This document shows, piece after piece, positions 1 through 14,250 of a DNA stretch of 64,000 nt. The number at the start of each line of letters is the position of its first letter. Position 1 is the stretch's first letter. The translations under genes were made by a program, and so were the position numbers. Below the pieces are notes generated by a model. That model was not told the DNA's origin. It searched no databases and saw nothing but the letters and a program-made list of their open reading frames with translations. This stretch comes from Aquila chrysaetos chrysaetos (taxonomy: Eukaryota > Chordata > Aves > Accipitriformes > Accipitridae): NCBI RefSeq assembly GCF_900496995.4, contig NW_024470381.1, positions 248,001 to 312,000 of the forward strand, in the 5' to 3' direction.

Positions 1-3000
1 TAGCATTATGGACCTTGCAAAAAAAAAGTGCATAAAGCACATGCAGCTGTGAAAGTGGGACAGGAGAGCAGAAGGCGTGTTCTCCTCCTCTTAGTTCATG
101 TCGTTATTGTGGCCATATAAAGTCTTAAGATGTTGGCAGAACTGCAAATTCACAATTTGTGGCCGTTTCCACTCTGAAATGCAAGTTTCCTTCCTCTAAA
201 GCACAGAGCAAGATGGGGATTAAAAAAAACTTGCTGACCCCCCCCCTACCCCTTTTTTCCCCACTTGCAGGGGATTTGTGGGTGACATTCACCCTCCTCA
301 TCCCATCAGCATCTCACGTCTGCATGGGGAACCAGGGTGATTTTGGCTAAACCAGGTTGGTCACACCAGTGCCACAAATGATCACTCAACATCTCTAATT
401 AAGTGTCCACAGCTTGAACTCCCCATGGTGCATGTGGATGACTTGCAAATAAAAATGACAGGGCGGGTAGTTTTATCTCTCTCATACCAGCTTTTATTAT
501 TTCTAGCTTAATTATGCACAAGGCTCTCCTGTGCTTAGTGAAGAGCCACAATTTTAGCGTTAATTATCTCAAATGTACAGTGCCTGTGGGTTAATCTTCC
601 AGAAGACCTCCTGCAATGCTGCAAACAAAAACAAAACCAGAACAACCCAAAAAACCCAAAACAACAACAACAAAAAAACCTTGCTGCTTAATCTGCACAC
701 ACACACTGCATCGGTCTTCTAAGGGCTTGCTCTTTGGTGGGGACTTGCGTGGGAGGTAGTGATTTCCCACCAGCTGAAAGAGCAACCTGGTAGTTATTCT
801 GCATCGAAAGGATGCTGGATGGGAGGGTGGGAGTCCTGTCCCTGAACTTGCTTTTTCTTCGGAGGAGATTTATTTACATAATAAATCAGGACAAAAACCC
901 CACGTGGTGGCCAGCAGCTTGGGTACTCAGAGGTTCTTCCTGGCTTTTGCAAAGCTCCTCTTGTCTGCATACTACCTAATTTTCTATGTGGAAGAATTAG
1001 TAGCATCCTAGAAACAACTGGCAGCAGAAAGAAAATCCCATTTATCAGGCCATTTAGTAGAAAGCTGCCATGCTCTGTCTTTTTCCCTCTCTTCAGACCT
1101 GGGCTACTTTTTCCCTAGCATGCACTGGGTGGCTTTCCGCAGTACGGGCTGTGCCAGGAAAGGTGTAAGGAAAAATGTTTCTCTGGGCAGCTGTAACTCA
1201 GATGATTTATTATATCTTTGAAATGAAAAAGTGCAATTAATGGCTACAGTGAAGGAAAAATGTCATGCATTTGTAGCCCTTGATCTCTAGAGGTAAAAGC
1301 CCCTTTATCATCTGACGAAAATATCAGCTGTGTATAAGCTAAATGGATCATTAAATGTGCTATAAAGTATTTAAAAGAGCATTAAAGAAGAAGAGAGGGT
1401 TAGGTTGAGAGGAAGGGAAGAAAAATAGTGTTGGAGAAGAAAAAGAAAAAAATTTAACTGGGTGCATCCATCAGAATCTGCATCTTCTGGTGATGGGATC
1501 TGGCCAAACCTACATGACGCTCCGCTTCTCCCAGTCCTTGTCTCTACAATTCACGGGCTGTCTCCTTGCTGGGAAAAGGGCTGGGATGCTGAACCTGATG
1601 TGATGGAGACACAGTTCCCTGGGAGGTCAGCTGCCATTGCTCATCCTCTCTGCAGGAGCTTGCCATGTCCTTCCTCAAAGATTAAATTTGCCCAGAGTCT
1701 GGGGGGTTTTGACCCCCATGGGTTTTATAAGCCTTTGAAGAAAAAGGAGGAAAACATCCTTTCAAGGATCCTTTTAACCCCAACAACCCCCCAGGGTTGG
1801 TTTTTACTCACAGCTTGAGTGAAACCTTGAGTTTACCTTCACTCCTGTTCCCAATGCATGTGGGCATCAACGTCCCATTCCTCACACAGACACTAAATCA
1901 GTGCAAAGTGGGACGAAATCTTGCCAGTTCGATCAAGAAGCAAAACCCTGCTTTCCTTCCGATGTGAACAAGCATGCTACATGCATAACAATAGGAAATA
2001 TTGGTCCCATCTGTGGAACGCAGCACTGTGCATGCATCCACATCAATGCAGGTGCAAGCTGGGCTTCATTTCAAATTGCAACCTGAATTTCCTCGGTTTG
2101 GAGGAAGTCTTTGAGTAGCCCCCTCAAAATCCTGACTCTGCAGCACAGGATGAAGCTCAATAATTGGTCCTCCGTGGTTTTTCAGGTGGAAGTAATCTAA
2201 ACTAGTCCGCCTTGCTGCTTTGCACCAGTTGAGTATCTGAAAAAGAAGAATAATTTGAATAACTGTGATTATAACACAGTTATACCGTGCTTTGTTAGAC
2301 CAAGGCTGTTCAGTCCTAAGCCAGGAGTGCTGCATGGAAAAGTTGATGCCCAGATCTCAGAAGGAACAATAAAGGCAGGAAAAAATTCATGGAAACAGTG
2401 AGGATGCTTGGGAGTTCAAGGGCCAGAGCCAATTTTCAGAGCCTGTACGAGGATGCGCTCGTTAGTGTGCATTTCTTATTGCCCCATGCAGGGGGTTGAC
2501 AGCAAAGGGCAGGAGGTGGCTATGAGGACTCCTGCAAGCTCCCTTAGTTTATTTTCTCTCTTGAGCTTGCCAGAGAGAGGGAAAAGTGGACCAAGATGAT
2601 GAAAAATTAAATGCACCAGCTTTTTTGACATCTGTGCATCTCCTTGTGCAGCAATGCGCACAAGTTCCTCTTGGCCTTTCGAAATGAGGCTTTCATAACC
2701 TTTAGAAATGAAAAGATGTTTTTAGCAAAGAGCTGCTGGAAGGATGACAAAATACTGAATCGTTCTGTCACTCCACGGGCTAGTTTCAATCAGCTTTCAT
2801 GTTGCATTTCTATGTATTCAGTTAATATGCTCTTTTTGAGACAACTGTGCAAATGCGCTCCATGCAAAGACTACAAAAGTAGAAGGTGTGTCCAACTGGA
2901 CTGGTGGGACCAGTACCTAAAATCCAATGTGCATGAAGTACAACAGAGAGATCATCAGTTCTGGTATGAAGATGATGAGCCTGGTGTCGGTCCTCCAGCT

Positions 3001-4490
3001 GAAATGATGCTTCATGTATGTGCTGTTCAATACGGTCTTTTTCACTGCAAAGAAATGCCAAAAGACCAGATCTGGGCAATGTCCCACCTCTCTTTTTTAC
3101 CTGCCCGTAGCAGCAGATGGCAAAGTCACAAGGCATCATTATGAAGATCTGCTTTGCCTTGATTCAAATGCTGGGCTGTAACCTCTCACACAGCATTTCC
3201 CGCAGTGCTGGGAATTATACAGTAGTTTTCTCTGCTGACTTTTAATAAAATGTTTGCTGCTAAAACTGTGTCCTTTCTTCCTGCAGAGTTAATTCCTTGC
3301 CCTTAAGGGGACACCGATCTGTCATTCATCTATTTCCAGGGCTTTGGCTGAACCATGGACTGCTTGAGAAGCATCTACGAAGCCTAGAAAACACAAAATC
3401 TTAATTTCAAGAGCAAGTCGTGCTCCTCAGAGTCCCAAGATCTGATTTTTCAGAGGCGCTAGACCAAACAGGCATGCATCAGTCATCTCTGGTTGGTCTC
3501 ACCTGCAGCTTCCAGGGATAGTTGCCCATCACCCTTACCATGGTCTTTAAACATGTGAAAATGGTGCTAGACTCCCTGGTCGACTCCTCCTTGTCTTGAC
3601 CCTTCAGATGTTTGGTTCAACCTCTCCAGGAAGAACTAGGTGGCTTCTTAGGCGAATTAAGGGAGAATACGTAGAACTGGTTAATTAACATCAGAGTTAG
3701 CTAACTATCAGAAATGATGAAAAATAGTGGCTGCCCCCAAAGGTCGAAACATTCCCTTTAGTTAAGCTTGTAATTAAGCTTACCTTAAGTTTAGTCTGAG
3801 CTCGTAAGTCCGGGGTAGATGGATGAGATCCTCTGCCACGGACTACCCTGCAGGTTAAGTGGGATGATCCAGTACTCGTCACCAGCCTGACGAGCTGGAT
3901 GTCAATCAGTAGTGAGGTTTTATGCTGCTGTCTATCACCATAGCAGCCAGAGCACCCTGGGCACAAAATCAATACTGATTGCAAAATCCCTGGTGGCTCT
4001 TGGCACCTTGACATAGGTTTAGGAGCTTCGTGCTGAGTGTGTCTCACTTTGGGTTTGCCTTCAGGTTCCTGGAGACGTTGGTATTGGTGGTGTGCTTTTG
4101 CACGCAATTTTTAATTTTTTTTTTTTCTATTTTTTTCCAGCAGGCTCCTCTCACCTCCTGCAGAATCTGCCTCTCCTTGTTTGCTTGCACAGATTGTATC
4201 ATGACACCGAGGTTATCTGATGGGTGGTTGTGGCCGCAGCTTCCACAGGTGGATGCTCTTCACTCTGCGGTGAGTACAGTCCAGAGCTCGCAGCAGATTG
4301 AAAGTCTTCAGCGGCTGCCACCTTTGTACCATCGCTGAGGTTTAGCATTTACCTTTGACACCTCAAATTTACTCTCCCACGACCCTCATTTATCCATGGA
4401 GGTGGCAGGCTGTGGATGGTGAGACTGGGCAGATGGTGATGGGTTTGCAATGTTTGTGAATGGAGGAAAGCAGGACAGCTATAGCGGTGT
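1..4490. other. AT-rich non-coding stretch, no gene seen
   Basis: No open frame here resembles a known protein and none has convincing splice sites. The longest, 2644-3144 on the plus strand, is 166 codons of unfamiliar composition. The stretch is AT-rich with many ATTA/TAAT blocks. In human the gene beyond DHX34 is MEIS3, so this could be DHX34-MEIS3 intergenic DNA; that rests only on synteny, because no MEIS exon was found. Confidence 0.6.
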
Positions 4491-4492
4491 GT

Positions 4493-4531
4493 GTGTATAT
4501 AAATATATATTTTATTTATTTATTTATTTAC

Positions 4532-4563
<32 letters not shown>

Positions 4564-4567
4564 ATAA
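4493..4567. repeat. Compound TA / TTTA / TG microsatellite
   Basis: A run of TG and TA dinucleotides passes into TTTA tetranucleotides and then a clean (TG)n tract, ending at about 4564. It is a plain simple repeat in non-coding DNA. Confidence 0.9.
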
Positions 4568-6107
4568 AGTGCTGCAAGTAGCTCTGAAGATGCAGAGGGA
4601 GAAGAAATCACGCTCAGGCTTTGCAAGAATTTTAAATGGATGCATTTGAAAAAGCTCTGGAAGAGAGGATGACACTATTTGCAGCTTCTTCTGGAACGTG
4701 ATCTGCTGTTCATAGGCTCAGCCCCAATGAAAAAGGCCTTTTTGGGGCCATCCCTGTAAATCTCGTTGATGTTCTGCCAAAGGGTGCAATTTAGGGCTTG
4801 CAGCTCCATCGTGGCAGGTTCTGGAGATGTTTCTCCTCATCCAGCAGCAGCAGCAGCACAGGATGGTTGAGGCAGGAGCTCTTGCAGGGTTCTTTCCACA
4901 GCAGCTTTTCCTGAATAATACCATTTTTTGGACACTGCGTAGAAACAGCAAAATTCCTTTAATTCACTACACACACACACTCTTAATCCAAATTAATTTG
5001 TGAGTGTCGATGAGTCCTCAGGCTACAGCCCTTCCCCTCCTCTCGTGCTTCACAAGTACCTGGGCAAGCTAATGAAACTGGACATCCCTGTTTTTTAAAA
5101 GCACTGTTCTCAGGATTATACTCTCTTATTGTCAGGTTAATAAAATGTTCTGGTTTTGATGTCCTTCCCTTGCTAAATAGTTTATGGGAGACTGTAAAAG
5201 CCTGACCGCCCCCAAAAAAACCTCTTTTCATTCCCTTCCCTATCTTGTCTCCTCTTACGAGACAACAGATGCAGAGCATCAAAGCCATGGAGCTGTTTAA
5301 AAAAGATAATGGCTTTGGCAGAAATGGGCAGAGCTGTGGCTTTTTAGCGTGTAATTTTATGGATGTGAGTGTTAAAGAGCTCCAGCAATTATTTTTTTTT
5401 ATGCTTGGCTTAATGAGCAGCCCCTCTGAGAGTGGAGGTGCTCAGAAAAGTGTAAAGGGTGAGACTTTTGGAAAGAAGAAAAAGGGCTTTGGGGCCAAAT
5501 TGAGTTGTTGTTGTTATTATTGTTGTTGTTGGTTGTTTGTGGGTTTTTTTGTTGTTGTCGTGGGTTTTTTGGTATTTTTTTAAAGGCTTATTTTGTATTT
5601 GTTCTATATTCAAAAATACTTGACACCAGCAAGGGCCACCCAGCAAAGAGCCCAAAACTCCAGAGCCACTGAAATGTCCTGTTGAATTCACCTTTACCAG
5701 GACTTTTGGACCAAAGATGCTGCTGGAGCTGTAGGAAAAAAAAGTTGATTTATCAGTGCAGTGACCCTTACAAGGACCCACCTCCCCCATTCCTTCTATT
5801 TCTTGATGCTTCGCTCACCTCTGCCTGCAGTGAATGGGTTGGAGCATAGTGATGCTGCATTTCGGTGACGGTTTTTTTCCACCCCTCCTATTGTCTCTGG
5901 GGTGTGGAGGGCAGCTTTTACTACGGGCAAGATTTACAGGCTGCTCGTGGGGTGTCAGATATCTAATTCCCAGGTGGTTTGTGACAAGGAGCTTGCACAG
6001 TCTCCTGAAAATGCTGATATTCCTGGGAAAAAAGCAGGGAATGTTTTTTCTTTTTTCACCTTTTTAAATTTGTGCTCAGCTCAACAAAAACATTAAAAAA
6101 TAAAAAC
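4568..6107. other. Non-coding stretch, no gene seen
   Basis: Only short chance frames are present. There is a five-unit CAG run near 4842-4856 and a TTG-rich tract near 5503-5577, listed separately. No exon or regulatory element is supported. Confidence 0.6.
5503..5577. repeat. TTG-rich simple repeat
   Basis: Imperfect TTG/TTA trinucleotides run into T-rich sequence. They create short chance frames on both strands and have no other visible role. Confidence 0.8.
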
Positions 6108-6235
6108 TGGATAGCAATAGAAATAGAAATAAAAATAAACAGAAACAGAAACAGAAATAGAAATTAATAGAATAGAATAGAAATTCATAGAAGTTCATAG
6201 AAATTCATAGAATAGAACAGAATAGAATAAAAAAA
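6108..6235. repeat. A-rich GAAATA / TTCATAGAA repeat
   Basis: Hexamer-like GAAATA units are followed by several TTCATAGAA units. Units of this kind resemble the ATTCTATG-type microsatellite found at CR1 3' ends, so this may be an expanded CR1 tail. No CR1 body follows it directly. Confidence 0.7.
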
Positions 6236-6689
6236 AAGGAGAATGGGGAAAAAATTAGTTAAATTCTTCATCAGTCTTTAATTTCAAGCATATTTCTAGT
6301 TTGTCTTCTGAAGATGTAAAGTAAACAGGACTGGCGAAGCTGTGGAGGGTACAGGCAAGAGGCTCTAAATTACCATGCGGCAGAGGGAGCAGTCTCACGT
6401 TTCACATTAAGAGATGATAAAGGGCTGGGTTGTGGGTGGGGATTTTTTAAAAGATATAAACAGACTGAGTGAGTTCTTGACCTTCAGGACAGGGTGCAGA
6501 ACATCTAATCACATATTTTTGAAGCAGTGTTTCTGCACAGTGCCCAGGAACCCACATGGATAGCGGTCCTACAGGCCCAGGCTGCCTCAAAAAAATACAT
6601 CCCAGTCAAAAAAAAAACCACATCCCAGAAGCATTCGGTCCAGAGCAACCGGCATCTCAGCAAACCGCAGCGGGCTTGACTCCCACTTT

Positions 6690-6890
6690 GGGGGTTTATT
6701 TCTCCATTCAAGGAGTGGGTGCAGCCCAGTGGTTGGAGCAAAGAGCTGAGCAGAGTCTCCATCCTTGGAGACATCCAAAAACCATCTGGATGTGGTCCTG
6801 GGCATCCAGCTCTAGGTGGCCCTGGTTGGACCAGATGACCTTCAGAGGACCCTTTCCACCTCGACCACGCAGTGACTGAGCATCCTTTGG
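6690..6890 (+). mobile_element. CR1 LINE 3'-end fragment
   Basis: From about 6735 the sequence reads as the typical avian CR1 terminus: a segment on a cluster sentence-like order of 'tccatccttggagacatcc', then 'ggtggccctggttggacc', then 'gatgacctt' followed by a run ending near 6880. It is a 5'-truncated copy on the plus strand. The left boundary is approximate. Confidence 0.8.
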
Positions 6891-7608
6891 GATCCCCATG
6901 CTCTCTTCCCATTGCTCTCTTACATCTCTTGCGTTTCGGGGTCTAGACCACTGCAGGCAGTCCCATCAGTTGCCAGTCTTGGGGTGGCACTAGAAAGCAC
7001 TTTGGGCTCCTCAAAAAGGATGGGTTGGAGAAGAGCCAAGGATTCGCATTCTGTAAATGCTTTTAGGGTGCCCACGCCATCGAGAAGTGGCCGTAGGTGA
7101 CTACCTGGAGAGCCAAAGGCAGGCAGATGTAATGCCAGTCATGTTGCTCCTTTGTCAGCTTTTGCCCCATTTAAAACCCAGTCATTTTCAAAACTCTCAT
7201 AGGTTTGAGCTGACCAGGACAAAACTCATCATATTTCCCAGACTGGGGATTTTCATGGTGTTTTTGAAACCCCCAGTTGGTTTTAGGGCTCTGTTGCATG
7301 GAAGGAAAGCCTGATCTTGCAAGCTAGAGGCTGTAATGGCAGTGGCTTTTTGTATCTGTGATGGCAAATTGTTTTTTAGAATGCCATTATGCATTCTTCT
7401 TTAATACAACATGATGTTTTTGAGGGGCAAGACTGGTTTGGGGACTGACTTAGTTTTTATCCAGCACATGCTCGCTGATCCATCCTCCTTCCTTATACAA
7501 GAGGGTATCATCTGAGAACAGGACTCATCTCCCCTTTCTGTGCATTTTAAATATCCTCATTAAGGACAAGGACTCTGCTAATAGGTAATTAACCCTGAAC
7601 ACCTGCAT

Positions 7609-7646
<38 letters not shown>

Positions 7647-10600
7647 GCATAATCTCTCAGAGCAAGTTGGTGAAACTCAATCTGTTCTGACCGTGCATAT
7701 CCACCCCATGATCTTCACCTATCTGCTGGATTTGCTGTTTCTTTTGCTTATTCAACAAATGCACGATGATTTTTGGAAAAGGGAACTAGTGGGATTGTCT
7801 CCTCTCAGACATGTTGCCTTGGCTTTCACGCATATCAGATCAATACAATGTTAGATCTGTACAAGCCTTTGAACAAGGGCTAAATTTGGAAGCTTTAGAT
7901 GTTGGCTTGCAAAGCGACTGCTGTGCTAAATCATTACGCCTGTGCATGCACACACAGTTTATCATTCTGTGTGTGCTGCCTAGATCAAATCTTGTTGCTT
8001 TATCGAGGGGACAGGAAGATTGGATGAGGATGTATTTATGGTAGGATTATCTGGCTGCCTATTGATTTTATTTTTTTTTAAATTATTTTATTTTTTAATT
8101 TTTTTTTTCCCATTAGTGTCCTGATTGTAGGCAAAGAGTGATGGGATCTGAGTAAGAGTAAATTGGTACCAGAAAGCAAGGGTCCTGGAAAAATAACCCC
8201 AGTCTTCATGGGTTGTGGAAGACCATAGGGTCAGTTGGATGGCTGCTTTTAGCTAAAAACCTATCATTTCATGTACTTGTTAGCTAAAAGCTATATCCTC
8301 AGGTACTCGTTATGTGTGCTCAGCATCTCTTGTTCTCCTCCTGCTTTCTCCCACGTCAGAGGAGCTGCATTTCCTCTTCATATGCTGCTTGGGTCTAACA
8401 TGTAAACCACCAATGTGCTCCAGAGCTTTGCAGAAGGATGAAGCTCTACCCCAAGGACACGCATCAGCGCATTGTGGTCTATCTGCTCTGGGCTTTGCTG
8501 AGCATCTCTCTCCCTACAAGACCTCCCATCCTCAGCAAATACCTGCAGATTCATATCTGCAAGGAGGAATCTGGGCCATCTAGCCCCATGGATGCTTATC
8601 CCATCGGTGCTGCCATCATGTGTAAGTACCAGGGGTGGTTGCCCCAAATTTGTTTCTCATAGTACTTTTTCAGCCTTTGGGAAGTAGCTGGGATCTAACG
8701 AAGGTATTTTTCTTAGCAAAAGTGTTGTGTTTCATTTGTGTTCTGCACTGCAGGGAGATTGTCCTGCCTTATCAGCTGGGATGGTAGCTTTGCAAGAAGA
8801 AATTGCAAGCTTCTCTCTTCTGGACTTGGAAAGCCCAGGAGGTGACTTGGCCCCTCCAGCAACAAGCTTCATTTCCACCACTTTCCTTCAAGCTCCATGT
8901 CTTGCTGCCTCCTGAGGCATCCACCAAGGAGAAGTAATCATGGAAGAAAAGTGACATTCCAGCTTTATTACCTGCTTCAATGGGCCTCTGTCAACCTCCT
9001 ACGACACTGCTGGAGAAGCATCTCTAGGGTGAATTTGATGAAGATCTCAGCCTGGCTTGTCTATCTAATTGATCCTGAACGTGCAATCCTACAGAAAATA
9101 TGGCATGATGCTGCAAAACCATACAGGCTGTTGAGGGGAGCGAAGCTGGAGGGAAGGTGTTTGCAAAGTCATAGCAAGGTTGCAGGGGTCAGTAAGCTGC
9201 AGGTCTGCATCTGCAAATGCCAGAGAGGCATGAAGCAAAGCAAATAGTCAGTGCCCTGCAGGGTCTGGCAGATTTTATCCCTGAATCCAGGAAGAAGGGG
9301 AGAAAAAACCCTGATTAATTAATAATTAATGTCATTTCCAAGCCCATTATGGTCAACTCCAATGTACAGGGAGGGAGAGAAACTCTTGCTGACCTGTCCC
9401 CAAGCAGGAAGGGTACGTGAACAAGGACACGTGCTTTTCCAGAAGCTTTTGAGAGCTCTTGCATGTTGTCACCAAGCACCCAGTCCTACAGCAAACCCAA
9501 AGGCAGAGGCTCTCCTCTTCCTGTCCCTGACTTCTAGCTCCATCACGCTTCTTCTCAGCTCTTGCCTTGTATGGGGAAGATCCTCTGGTGACACAGGAAT
9601 GATGGGAGCTTGGAAACCATCTCTGGTATTCGCTTTAGTCCACCCAAACTCACTGGTTTGGGGCTTGTCGTGCCCATGGGATGCATGGCATAGCATTACG
9701 GGAGGGGAAAGGGCTTTTGCAAAGGGTTTGGGAAGCAAAACACCTGTGCTGGTTGTTGCATGATAGTGGCCAATGGGCAAAAGGCGTTCATGGCTTGGCT
9801 TGCTTTGGTGGTGATGGATACTTTTGGGGGAGGTAGGTACAAGCCTGCCGGTGACTTTCCTACCCTTAGTCCTTCCCTCTGAGCCATTGGGTCACGCAGT
9901 TATGGGCTCTTCTGATGGCTGAAGATGGGAAAGCCATGCCAGATAAATGGTCCGACTCAAAATGGGAGGTTTTTGCAGCTGCTTTGCAGTGCATGAGGTC
10001 ATGGTGTGAGGAAATCTCCATCCACATCTTATATACCATGGTAAAATGTAGCTCTTATTTTGATGATGCTCAGCAGCTGCTTCACAGCTGCATGCAGGAA
10101 TCTGCCGTAGTCGAGTGACATTTTTCAGGGAATTTATCTCCAAGGGGAAGCGAGAGTTCAAAGCAAATCAGAAACGAAATGGCACTTGAAAGCCGTCGGT
10201 GCTGGCGCAGTTGAGTTGACACAACTGCGTTCAGGTTGTGCCCATGAACCCTTCAAAAATCCAGGCGAGGTTTTTGCAAAGCAGCCCAGAGCTTTCGCTG
10301 ATTTTTTTTCTTGTCTCATTAAAAGAGAGATGCGAGGTTGCTTTTCCTTACTACGCTTTGCTCCGCATAACAAACCCATTCTCTGACCACTTAAGAAGTG
10401 GCAAGGACACAGCTCTGCAAAGCCCTTTCAATTAAATCAGCAGAGGAGAGCCCAGCGACAAGAAAATGTGATGCTTCGTCTGTTTAATCAAGCTCATCTC
10501 TGGCCACTGTTTGCTTACACAAGGGTAGAAGTAGCAGACAAGGTCCCTTGTAGGGGATGGAGAGCACAGTGTCTATCCTGCGTGCCTTTGCTGGCTGGAG

Positions 10601-12440
10601 AAACCCTTGCATGGGCATTTTCCAGGGGATTTGCTCCTGTTTTACCAACAGATTTAGCACAAAAACAGCTGATCGAGGCCAAATTCAGACTTTTTCACTC
10701 TTTTTTTTTTCCTCCTATCTCCCCTGTAGCCACCCTTGGGGCATGGAGGGGTGAAACCTGGGTCTGCTCTTCCATCCCTTGCTTCCCTCCAGCAGCTGCA
10801 AAAGGACGGTGCTTTCTAACTCATACGGGAAGCCAATTAGATTGTATCTACACTACGGGTAAGGCATTTTTGAGGTTGGGACCTTCCCTGAGCTCTGTGA
10901 TTCCTGCAACTCTCAAACCTGAATCCTGAGCAAAGGGTCATTGCTACTGAGCAAACACAACTCAGTTGGCTTGACCCAAATCCAAGCCCATTCCCCCCTA
11001 CTCATTGCAGATGAGCTAAAAAGGTTTGCTGGCTGAGAAAAAAGACATCCTGGTGTCCCAACCTGCCAAGGAAACCTTTCTCTGGGACGCTGAGGGATCG
11101 TAGTTGGCTTTCTTCTATGGCTTTGATCATTCGTTCTCCATTAAGGACTGAGACGGTTCTTTGGGGCAGCTTCTGCAGGTGATATTTGCATGCTTGCACA
11201 CATAATTACAAATATAGGTGCATTTAAAAAAATATACAGAGTGGTTCCTGGTGTGGAAATACTGTCTGAAGACCAAAGGCTTCTGCTTACAGGTGGGCAG
11301 CCTTCACCGTGTTGCAGGAGGTGCAGTGAGCCTCTAAGAAGGCAATGGTTTGAGGAACAATAACAGCAATCGTGTCATCTCCAGGTCTATATTTTTTGGT
11401 CCCAGCAGTATTAAGAGATGTGAAAGCATATGACATGAAAAGATAGCGCCGGCTGCTAGGTGACTTACTTAGTCCAGCCCAAAGTGAAAGCAAATTAAAT
11501 TATCTGAAGCGTGTAGAGCTTTCTTGAAGGCACTTGCTATTGCAGGAGGCAGCCTGTGGTTGCACAGTTTGAGCTTGCTTTTGGAGGACCAGCCCACCTG
11601 CATTTCATGGGATGCACTGCCAGTCCTCACCAGTATCTACTGGTAAGGGAGATCATTGCAGCAACAAGCTGGTTTGGGGGACCTTCAAACTAGTGGCATG
11701 TTGGAGCGAGTATTAATGACAAAGCAATTAAGAAAACAAGTTTACAATGCAGCTGTAGATGACAGCTTTATCTGAAGCTGTCTCAGAAAAGCCCATGTTA
11801 ACCTGCCATAATCTGGCATGCTTAGAGCAATAAAATATCTGGAGGTGTTGGAGTGCCAAACAAGATCTTTCATGGCATGGATGCTCTTGCAGGAGAGGGG
11901 AACCGTAAGTGTTATCCAGAAAATCCCTGTGCAGCTGCAGTAATAATTGGGTTAGGTTGCTCAGGTGCTGGAAGGAGGTCAATGGGAGGAGAAAAAGATG
12001 TTTGATTTTATGCAAGGTATCTGCAGCATTACACCCTTGCTCGTCTGGTCACCTAATAAAGAGAAATGCGCTGGCAGAGGGTAACTGATGTTCTCTGGAA
12101 GAGGTGATGTATATCACAACAGACCCGTGCTGCCAAATTTATGGCCTGCCATACGTCAAGGCGTGTATTTCCTCCTCAGCATTGTCTGAGGTAGAAGGTG
12201 GTTAATGATGCCCCATCTCTTCCTACTGAACAAAGCAGTACACAAGCCGTGAGCTACAGCCCACACGGTGCTGCTTGAGATGACCTTGGGTGGGGTTTTT
12301 TTAGACTGGACTTATAGGATACTCGCGTTTTATTAAGAGGAGCTTTTGAGGCAAGGTCAGTGCTGTGCAGGGGATGCAAGATGAGCGGTCTTGCATAGCA
12401 GGACGTGTACAACCCTTGGTCCTCTGAAAATCTGCTATAT
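6891..12440. other. Non-coding stretch, no gene seen
   Basis: No exon recognised. Open frames here, such as 8897-9247 and 10468-10929 on the plus strand, have unfamiliar translations and no paralogous support. An (AAAT)n tract at 7609-7643 and a T-rich tract at about 8060-8110 are the only repeats that stand out. Confidence 0.55.
7609..7643. repeat. (AAAT)n microsatellite
   Basis: About nine perfect AAAT units in non-coding DNA. Confidence 0.9.
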
Positions 12441-12444
12441 CCAG

Positions 12445-13235
12445 AATTAGAGCATGGTTGAGGTGGGTAGGGACTTCTGCAGGTCATCTGGTCCAACCAG
12501 GGCCACCTATTGCTGGTTGCCCAGAACCACATCCAGATGGCTTTTGAATATCTCCCAGGATGAAGAGTCCACCACCTCCTTGGGCAATGTGTGCCAGTGC
12601 TGTCACCCTGACAGTAAAAAAGTGTTTCTTGATGTTCAGAGGGAACCTCCTGTGTTTCAGTGTGTGCCCATTGCCTCTTGGTCCCACCACAGGGTACCAC
12701 TGGGAAGATCCTGACTCTATCCTCTTTGCCCCCTCATTTATACAGATTGATGAGATCCCCTCGAACCTTCTCTTCTCCAGGCCGACTAGTCCCACCTCCT
12801 GCAGCCTTTCCTCATGAGAGAGATGCTCCAGTCCCTTCATCACCTCCATGGCCCTTTGTTGGACTCTCTCCAGTATGTCCATGTCTGTCTTGTCCTGGGG
12901 AGCCCTGAACTGGACACAGTACTCCAGATGTGTCCTCAACAGTGCTGAATAGAAAAGGATCACTTCCCTCAACCTGCTGGCAATACTTAATGCAGCCCAG
13001 GAGACGGTTGTCCTTCTTTGCAGTGAGGGCACATTGCTGGTTCATGGTCAACTTGGTGTCCACCAGCACCCCCAGGTCCTTCTCTGCCAAGCTGCTTTCC
13101 AGCTGGGTGACCCCCAGCCTAGAGAGGTGCTCCCCAGTTCCTCCCCAGAGGCAGGACTTTGCTCTTCTCCTTGTTGAACTTCATGAGGTTCCTGTCCAGT
13201 CTTCAACTCGACGTTCTCGTTGACCACAGGAGACT
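12445..13235 (-). mobile_element. CR1 LINE, 5'-truncated, with end of ORF2
   Basis: Read on the minus strand, the translation carries the end of the CR1 reverse-transcriptase ORF. Recognisable blocks are CIKYCQQVEGSDPFLFSTV-like, HLEYCVQFRAPQDK, DILERVQQRAMEVMKGLEHL and RFPLNIKKHFFTVRV, spread over more than one frame. The 3' terminus lies at about 12445, with the usual 'catggttgaggtgggtaggga' type ending. The ORF changes frame and the element is truncated at its 5' end, so it is an inactive copy. Confidence 0.9.
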
Positions 13236-14250
13236 GTAAATTTCTGCCATGTTGCCTTTCTGTTGCAGTTGCACCAAGAAGGAGGTGGAGAGGAGACGAG
13301 GAGGTTCTCCCATAGAAACAGGAGCTGAAGAACTCAATCTTGTGTTTTGTAGTGGAAAAGACTATAGGATTTTAATCAGCAACTTGGTATTTGCCCTTTT
13401 ACTGGAGCAGGAAAATGTTTGACCCTGTCATGCAAACTGATAAATGCCAGAGACACCTATTAGTTTTCCTGGGTCATCTCCATAGATTGGATGGGTTTGA
13501 GGTGTGAAAGCACTAGGAGGAGAGGAGCATAAAAGCTGTATAGCTCACAGGGGAGGCTTATGACCCTTGCTTTGTATGTGACGCAGGGAAAACCGGAGAG
13601 CTGATATGAGCGTTATGCCATCACAGTGCTCAGCTGCCGAAGTTCTGTGACCTTTTGTAGGAAAAGGTGCTTTTGTTAAGCTGAAAAAAAAAGGAGATTT
13701 TTGATTAAGGGTGGGGAAGAGTCTGGAGACTGCTGCTGCATGCAAGCTCTGCTGCTTTCACCTCAAAAAAAACCCTAGGGAGAATATGTAATTGCTCTTG
13801 CATTATCCTCCATGCCTGGCCCCCTTGTTAGCCTCCTAATGAACTTTCTGCAAGACTGTGAGGAATATTACCAGTGGATTCATTTGTACATCCAAAGGCT
13901 TGTTTGGAAAATGCACCAAGGAGCGAAGTCTCGGTCAAGCCATCGGCCTCTCTCACTGCTTACCACACTACTTTTATTTTGCTTGTTTTCCTGCTATGCA
14001 AACTTTTCTTCCCATCACAAGGGTTTGCTGAGCTGCATCGTTAATTTAGTGTGTCAGAGCAATGAAAAATGTATGCCTGCTCTTGGCAGCTTTGAGCCCA
14101 GACTTGTTTCCTCCTCTTACCTTATTTCTGCTGCGATTATTATTCAGACAGCAGTTGAGCTCCACAAAACTATCAGGAGGAGAATACAAACTAATATGAG
14201 GCTTGAGTGATCTGCAGGATAGCTTCACCCTGGGGTTTGGTCTGCTGGGT

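Noticed and set aside
2644-3144. A 166-codon plus-strand frame
   Set aside because: No recognisable domain. It overlaps open minus-strand frames and lies in AT-rich non-coding DNA.
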